This document shows, in pieces, positions 8,293-10,768 of a DNA stretch of 10,768 nucleotides. How positions within the stretch are numbered: the stretch's first letter is position 1; every line of letters begins with the position of its first letter. The position numbers and the translations under genes were made by a program. The notes beneath the pieces were generated by a model. It was not told the DNA's origin, did no database searches, and saw only the letters and a program-made list of their open reading frames with translations. Origin of the DNA: Chromatiaceae bacterium (GTDB taxonomy: Bacteria; Pseudomonadota; Gammaproteobacteria; Chromatiales; Chromatiaceae); the NCBI GenBank assembly GCA_016880695.1, contig JAEHCY010000212.1:1-10768 (forward strand). Direction: 5' to 3'.

Positions 8293-9900
8293 TCAAGTCT
8301 TAACGGGTTTCACGCTGCCCGGCAGCCACTGCGCCCCCAATTGATCCTGCAGCGCCCGGACCAGGGGATCCGCCATTAGAGTTGCCTCCGCCGCCTGCTG
8401 CCGCTCGGCCATTTCCCGGACCCGGCGTTGGGCTGGTGTTTCCCGCTCCGGGCGCTCCGCCTCCAGATGCAGCCGCACCGGCACCCCGAGGGCCTCCTCG
8501 ATGGCGCGCTTCATACGCTCCTCGGTACTGGTCACCCTCAGTTGGTTGCAGGAGGGATCGAGCTTCAGCCGCAGGCTAGCGCCGTCCCAGGATACCAGCT
8601 CACAGTTGTGGGCCAACTGACTGGCAACCCCGCCTATTTTCAGACAGGCCACAAACTCATGCCAGTGCTCGGGTGTCGACAGGGGCCTCGGTCCGGCGGC
8701 GGGGGCGTTGCCTCCGATGGGCTCAGCGGCTCGGGGAGGCCGCTTGCCTGCGGCTGGCGGTTCGCTTGGGCCGCCACTGGCTGCCCGCGGCTCCTCCCTG
8801 GCGGGCTGGTGGCCGGACTCGGGCCGAAACGCCAGCATGCGCAACAGCACCATCTCCAGGCCGCTGCGGGGATCGGGCACCAGATTCAGGTCCTGTTGGC
8901 CGAGGAGCGCGATCTGGTAGAAGAGCTGCACGTCCTCCGCCGACAGGCGGCTCGCCAGCTCCCGGACCTGCTCTGCGCCGGAGGGATCGTCGCTCAACGT
9001 CTGCGGCACCTGCTGATACAGGGCGATGCGATGCAGCAGACGTAGAAGGTCCCGCAGCACCTGCGGGAAATCCGGTGTCTGCTCGGCCAGTTCCGCCACC
9101 CCGGCCAAAAGACGCTGGCCGTCGGCCTCCGCCAATGCCGCCAGGAGGTGAACCGACGCCTCCCGGCTCGCCAAGCCGAGCAGATCGCGGACCTCGTCCC
9201 CCAATACCTGCCCGCCGCCGTAGGCAATCGCCTGGTCCAGCAGGCTCAGCGCATCGCGCATGCTGCCCTCCGCCGCGGCGGCGAGGTAGCCCAAGGCCGC
9301 GGGCTCGAACGCAATGGCCTCCTGCTCCAGGATGTGGGCGAGCTGCCGGCGGATCTGATCGGGCACCAGACGCTTGAGGTTGAACTGCAGGCAGCGCGAG
9401 AGGACGGTGATCGGCACCTTCTGCGGGTCGGTGGTGGCCAGCAGAAACTTGACGTGGGGAGGCGGCTCTTCCAGCGTCTTGAGCAGGGCGTTGAAGCTGT
9501 GCCCGGAGAACATGTGCACCTCGTCGATGAGGTACACCTTGAAGCGCCCGTGGACCGGCGCGAATGGGACATTCTCCAGGAGCTCACGGGTCTGCTCGAC
9601 CTTGGTGCGCGAGGCCGCATCCACCTCGAGCAGATCGACGAAACGACCCTCGTCAAGCTCCCGGCAACTGGTGCAACTGCCGCAGGGGGTCGCGCTCACC
9701 CCCTGCTCACAGTTGAGCGCCTTCGCCAGGATGCGCGCGATGGTGGTCTTGCCGACACCGCGGGTGCCCGTAAACAGATAGGCGTGATGGAGTTGCCCCC
9801 GATCCAACGCATTGACCAGCGCTCGCACCACAGGGTCCTGGCCGACCAGATCGGGAAACCTGCGGGGCCGCCACTTGCGTGCCAAGACTTGGTAAGACAT
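8293..9900 (-). CDS. dnaX: DNA polymerase III subunit tau (DnaX)
   Basis: A 535-residue clamp-loader AAA+ ATPase that assembles the replicative holoenzyme. From the ATG at 9900 it begins MSYQVLARKWRPR, as is usual. Walker A is GTRGVGKTT (45-53), the zinc module is Cys64, Cys73, Cys76 and Cys79 (E. coli numbering), Walker B is LIDEVH (124-129), and the SRC motif is 168-170. Sensor 2 is GSMRDALSLLDQ with Arg215. Domain III runs to about 360, a Pro/Ala/Gly-rich linker spans 361-408, and a tau-specific C-terminal domain (about 409-535) ends DPLVRALQDQLGA...PGSVKPV. It is shorter than E. coli tau (643), mostly in the linker and C-terminal part. No A-AAA-AAG-type slippery run is visible, so a gamma form made by frameshift is not evident. 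An upstream in-frame start at 10041 would lie inside ffs and is rejected. Confidence 0.96.
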   Translation of the reverse strand: MSYQVLARKWRPRRFPDLVGQDPVVRALVNALDRGQLHHAYLFTGTRGVGKTTIARILAKALNCEQGVSATPCGSCTSCRELDEGRFVDLLEVDAASRTKVEQTRELLENVPFAPVHGRFKVYLIDEVHMFSGHSFNALLKTLEEPPPHVKFLLATTDPQKVPITVLSRCLQFNLKRLVPDQIRRQLAHILEQEAIAFEPAALGYLAAAAEGSMRDALSLLDQAIAYGGGQVLGDEVRDLLGLASREASVHLLAALAEADGQRLLAGVAELAEQTPDFPQVLRDLLRLLHRIALYQQVPQTLSDDPSGAEQVRELASRLSAEDVQLFYQIALLGQQDLNLVPDPRSGLEMVLLRMLAFRPESGHQPAREEPRAASGGPSEPPAAGKRPPRAAEPIGGNAPAAGPRPLSTPEHWHEFVACLKIGGVASQLAHNCELVSWDGASLRLKLDPSCNQLRVTSTEERMKRAIEEALGVPVRLHLEAERPERETPAQRRVREMAERQQAAEATLMADPLVRALQDQLGAQWLPGSVKPVKT

Positions 9901-9945
9901 GTCGCTTGTGGGTTGGGAGATGGGTCGCCGCCGGTGGTGGGCGCC

Positions 9946-9974
9946 AGTGTAACCCAATGCGGAGAGGGGGTCAT
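9946..9974 (-). promoter_or_regulatory. Candidate sigma-70 promoter for dnaX
   Basis: On the minus strand, ATGACC (9974-9969; 4 of 6 matches to TTGACA) and TACACT (9951-9946; 4 of 6 matches to TATAAT) stand 17 bases apart. Transcription would start near 9939 and leave a leader of about 39 bases before the dnaX ATG. It lies between the end of ffs and dnaX, where a separate dnaX promoter is expected. The match is moderate. Confidence 0.35.
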
Positions 9975-10005
9975 GCGCCCTTTGCGGCGCGCTCGGAGGG
10001 GCGGC

Positions 10006-10111
10006 GGCCCCTACCAGCCACACCCCGGCACACGCCTCCACCGCTACGGCTGCTCCCTTCCGGGCCTGACCGGGTTCACGGCTTCAGGTTGCGAGGGGAC
10101 CGGTAGGGTCC
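10006..10111 (-). ncRNA. ffs: Signal recognition particle 4.5S RNA (small bacterial type)
   Basis: On the minus strand the apical hairpin carries the invariant SRP core GGTCAGGCCCGGAAGGGAG plus CAGCC (10071-10048), with the GGAA tetraloop and the Ffh-binding symmetric and asymmetric loops. E. coli 4.5S RNA is nearly identical there. Flanking CGCAACC on the 5' side and GGCGTGTGCCGGGGTGTGG on the 3' side match the E. coli layout. The two ends pair closely: GGACCCTACCGGTC at the 5' end with GGCTGGTAGGGGCC at the 3' end, with one mismatch. This sets the approximate ends at 10111 and 10006, about 106 nt; exact processed ends may differ by a few bases. The RNA binds Ffh for co-translational membrane targeting. 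It lies directly upstream of dnaX on the same strand, a common arrangement. No Alu domain is present. Confidence 0.95.
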
Positions 10112-10114
10112 ACC

Positions 10115-10135
10115 AAAAAAACGCGGCGCTCGCAT
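10115..10135 (-). terminator. Possible weak terminator just upstream of ffs
   Basis: On the minus strand ATGCG (10135-10131) can pair with CGCGT (10125-10121), with one G-U pair and a five-base loop, followed by seven T's (10121-10115). The geometry is that of an intrinsic terminator for the MoaD-like transcript, but the stem is short. If the upstream ffs promoter candidate is real, this hairpin would lie in the ffs leader, so the two calls compete. Confidence 0.25.
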
Positions 10136-10210
10136 CAACCTTCGGCCCTCCGCCCAAGCGGGGGCAAAAGTGCGAGCAGGCTGCCTCACGGATCGCCGCG
10201 AGGCCCGCAG

Positions 10211-10239
10211 AAGCTACCCCGCCTCGGCCCCTGCGTCAA
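10211..10239 (-). promoter_or_regulatory. Candidate promoter for ffs
   Basis: On the minus strand TTGACG (10239-10234; 5 of 6 matches to TTGACA) is followed after exactly 17 bases by TAGCTT (10216-10211; 3 of 6 matches to TATAAT). Transcription would start near 10204, giving a 5' leader of about 93 bases that would have to be removed. In E. coli the 4.5S precursor has a shorter 5' leader cut by RNase P. The -35 is good but the -10 is poor. Confidence 0.3.
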
Positions 10240-10286
10240 CCGTTCCACCGGGCGAGGCTTGAGGCAGGCACACCAGGAGGCGTCTC

Positions 10287-10583
10287 TCAGACCACGGGGG
10301 CGCCGTAACCGCGGCTAAAGGGCACCGGGCCCGAAAGCGCCAGACAATCGCCGTCGCGCAGCCGATGATCGCCCTCCACCCCACCGCCAAGGGAGCGGCT
10401 GATGTTGCGGCCATTGAGAAGCGAGAGAAATATCGCGCTGCCGGGCACCGCAAGCCTCGCCAGGGCATCGGCCACCGTGCTCCCGGCCGGCAGTTCCAGA
10501 TGCCCCTGCCCATAACGCGACAGGCTGTTGAACAGGCGAACCTCGATGGTGATCCGCTCGGGCGTAGTGGAAGACTCTGGCAT
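10287..10583 (-). CDS. MoaD/ThiS-like beta-grasp protein lacking a C-terminal Gly-Gly
   Basis: A 98-residue protein with the ubiquitin-like beta-grasp pattern of sulfur carriers: ITIEVRLFNSLSRYG (11-25), LELPAGSTVADALARLAVP (29-47), FLSLLNGRNIS (52-62), and DHRLRDGDCLALSGPV (72-87). MoaD and ThiS proteins end in Gly-Gly, which is adenylated and thiocarboxylated. This one instead ends SGPVPFSRGYGAPVV, so it either does not carry sulfur, would need processing, or works differently. Molybdopterin- or tungstopterin-related roles are possible, but no moa, moe or oxidoreductase gene is in view. The start ATG has no ribosome binding site; the upstream -10 and FNR-type box suggest transcription may begin at or next to it. 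It is the first gene of the minus-strand series here. Confidence 0.75.
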   Translation of the reverse strand: MPESSTTPERITIEVRLFNSLSRYGQGHLELPAGSTVADALARLAVPGSAIFLSLLNGRNISRSLGGGVEGDHRLRDGDCLALSGPVPFSRGYGAPVV

Positions 10584-10589
10584 CGGTTG

Positions 10590-10595
10590 AATCTA
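10590..10595 (-). promoter_or_regulatory. Extended -10 element of the MoaD-like gene
   Basis: On the minus strand TAGATT (10595-10590) is preceded by TGG, forming an extended -10 (TGn plus a 4 of 6 match). The -35 position at the right distance reads AAGGAT, a poor match, as expected for an activator-dependent promoter. The predicted transcription start falls within a base or so of the A of the MoaD-like ATG (10583). Confidence 0.4.
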
Positions 10596-10616
10596 CCAAC
10601 ACGCGACCGCCGATCC

Positions 10617-10630
10617 TTGAGCAAGATCAA
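10617..10630 (-). promoter_or_regulatory. FNR/ANR/DNR-type operator
   Basis: TTGAGCAAGATCAA (minus strand TTGATCTTGCTCAA) matches the FNR-family consensus TTGAT-N4-ATCAA at 9 of 10 defined positions. Its centre (10623.5) is 31 bases from the centre of the minus-strand -10 at 10590-10595, which is the spacing expected for class II activation near -41.5. This suggests anaerobic or nitrogen-oxide-responsive control of the MoaD-like gene. It could also act on a divergent plus-strand gene to the right. Confidence 0.5.
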
Positions 10631-10639
10631 ACAGACACG

Positions 10640-10655
10640 AGCGATTCTGATCGCT
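10640..10655. promoter_or_regulatory. 16-bp palindrome, possible second operator
   Basis: AGCGAT-TCTG-ATCGCT is a perfect 6-bp inverted repeat around a 4-base spacer. Its centre lies 24 bases from that of the FNR-type box, further from the MoaD-like gene. I cannot assign a regulator. It could be a second transcription factor site or merely a small hairpin. Confidence 0.35.
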
Positions 10656-10684
10656 TCGGGGTACAAGCCGCCCCTAAACCAAGT

Positions 10685-10716
10685 GGGCCGACGCGGGTCG
10701 GAAACCCGGTCGGCCC
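10685..10716. repeat. Strong 13-bp hairpin at the right edge
   Basis: GGGCCGAC (10685-10692) pairs perfectly with GTCGGCCC (10709-10716), and inside it CGGGT (10694-10698) pairs with ACCCG (10704-10708), with one bulged G and a CGGAA loop. No T run follows closely on either strand. The stem touches an ATG at 10717 that opens a plus-strand frame running out of the window (MDFLRSLVGRR...), for which I find no other support. It may be a terminator-like element for something to the right, a translation-controlling hairpin or a dispersed repeat. Confidence 0.5.
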
Positions 10717-10768
10717 ATGGACTTCCTCAGATCTCTGGTGGGACGCCGCGCCCCCTCGCAGAGGCTGA

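Noticed and set aside
9901..10041. N-terminal extension of dnaX to a start at 10041
   Set aside because: It would place the start inside the 4.5S RNA gene and add a non-conserved segment before the canonical MSYQVLARKWRP start.
10214..10666. Minus-strand open frame of 150 codons overlapping the MoaD-like gene
   Set aside because: Arg/Ala/Trp/Cys-rich out-of-frame translation without recognisable domains; the beta-grasp frame explains the same DNA better.
10717..10768. Possible start of a plus-strand gene at the right edge (MDFLRSLVGRR...)
   Set aside because: Only 17 codons are visible, with no clear ribosome binding site and no recognised motif; kept as a remark with the hairpin rather than as a gene.

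Overview
The window looks like a chromosomal housekeeping region of a GC-rich gammaproteobacterium. The key catalytic residues of DapE, MinD and DnaX fall at the same residue numbers as in enteric homologues. The order ffs-dnaX-ybaB-recR and the minC-minD-minE cluster are typical of the class. GC-rich third codon positions, FNR-type control and a molybdopterin-type beta-grasp protein would fit a facultatively anaerobic or sulfur-type lineage such as Chromatiales/Ectothiorhodospiraceae, but this placement is inference only.

Layout. Bases 1-57 hold the tail of a gene ending in what looks like a Fis-type helix-turn-helix. A gene-poor stretch with an AT-rich island follows (58-423), then a small secreted Arg/Glu-rich protein of unknown function (plus strand, 424-879) with a good intrinsic terminator at 1006-1030. 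A minus-strand VOC/glyoxalase-like gene (1010-1420) lies divergent to the plus-strand cluster dapC-dapD-dapE (1539-4826). That cluster supplies three consecutive steps of the succinylase branch of lysine/meso-diaminopimelate synthesis. The dapE stop codon overlaps the stop codon of minE, which comes from the opposite strand.

From 4823 to about 10583 every gene is on the minus strand. In order of transcription these are a MoaD/ThiS-like protein, the 4.5S SRP RNA (ffs), dnaX, ybaB/ebfC, recR, hinT, minC, minD and minE. dnaX, ybaB and recR serve replication and recombinational repair. ffs serves co-translational protein targeting. HinT is a nucleoside phosphoramidate hydrolase. MinCDE places the division septum. 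minD and hinT are both best read from TTG start codons with well-placed Shine-Dalgarno sequences.

The right edge (10584-10768) is the most unusual part. It has an FNR-type palindrome spaced for class II activation of the MoaD-like gene, a second 16-bp palindrome, and a strong 13-bp hairpin directly in front of a possible divergent start codon. I found no mobile element, CRISPR array, tRNA or defence system. Most of the window is well-known core machinery, and the noteworthy points are at the level of gene starts, regulatory architecture and two small poorly characterised proteins.
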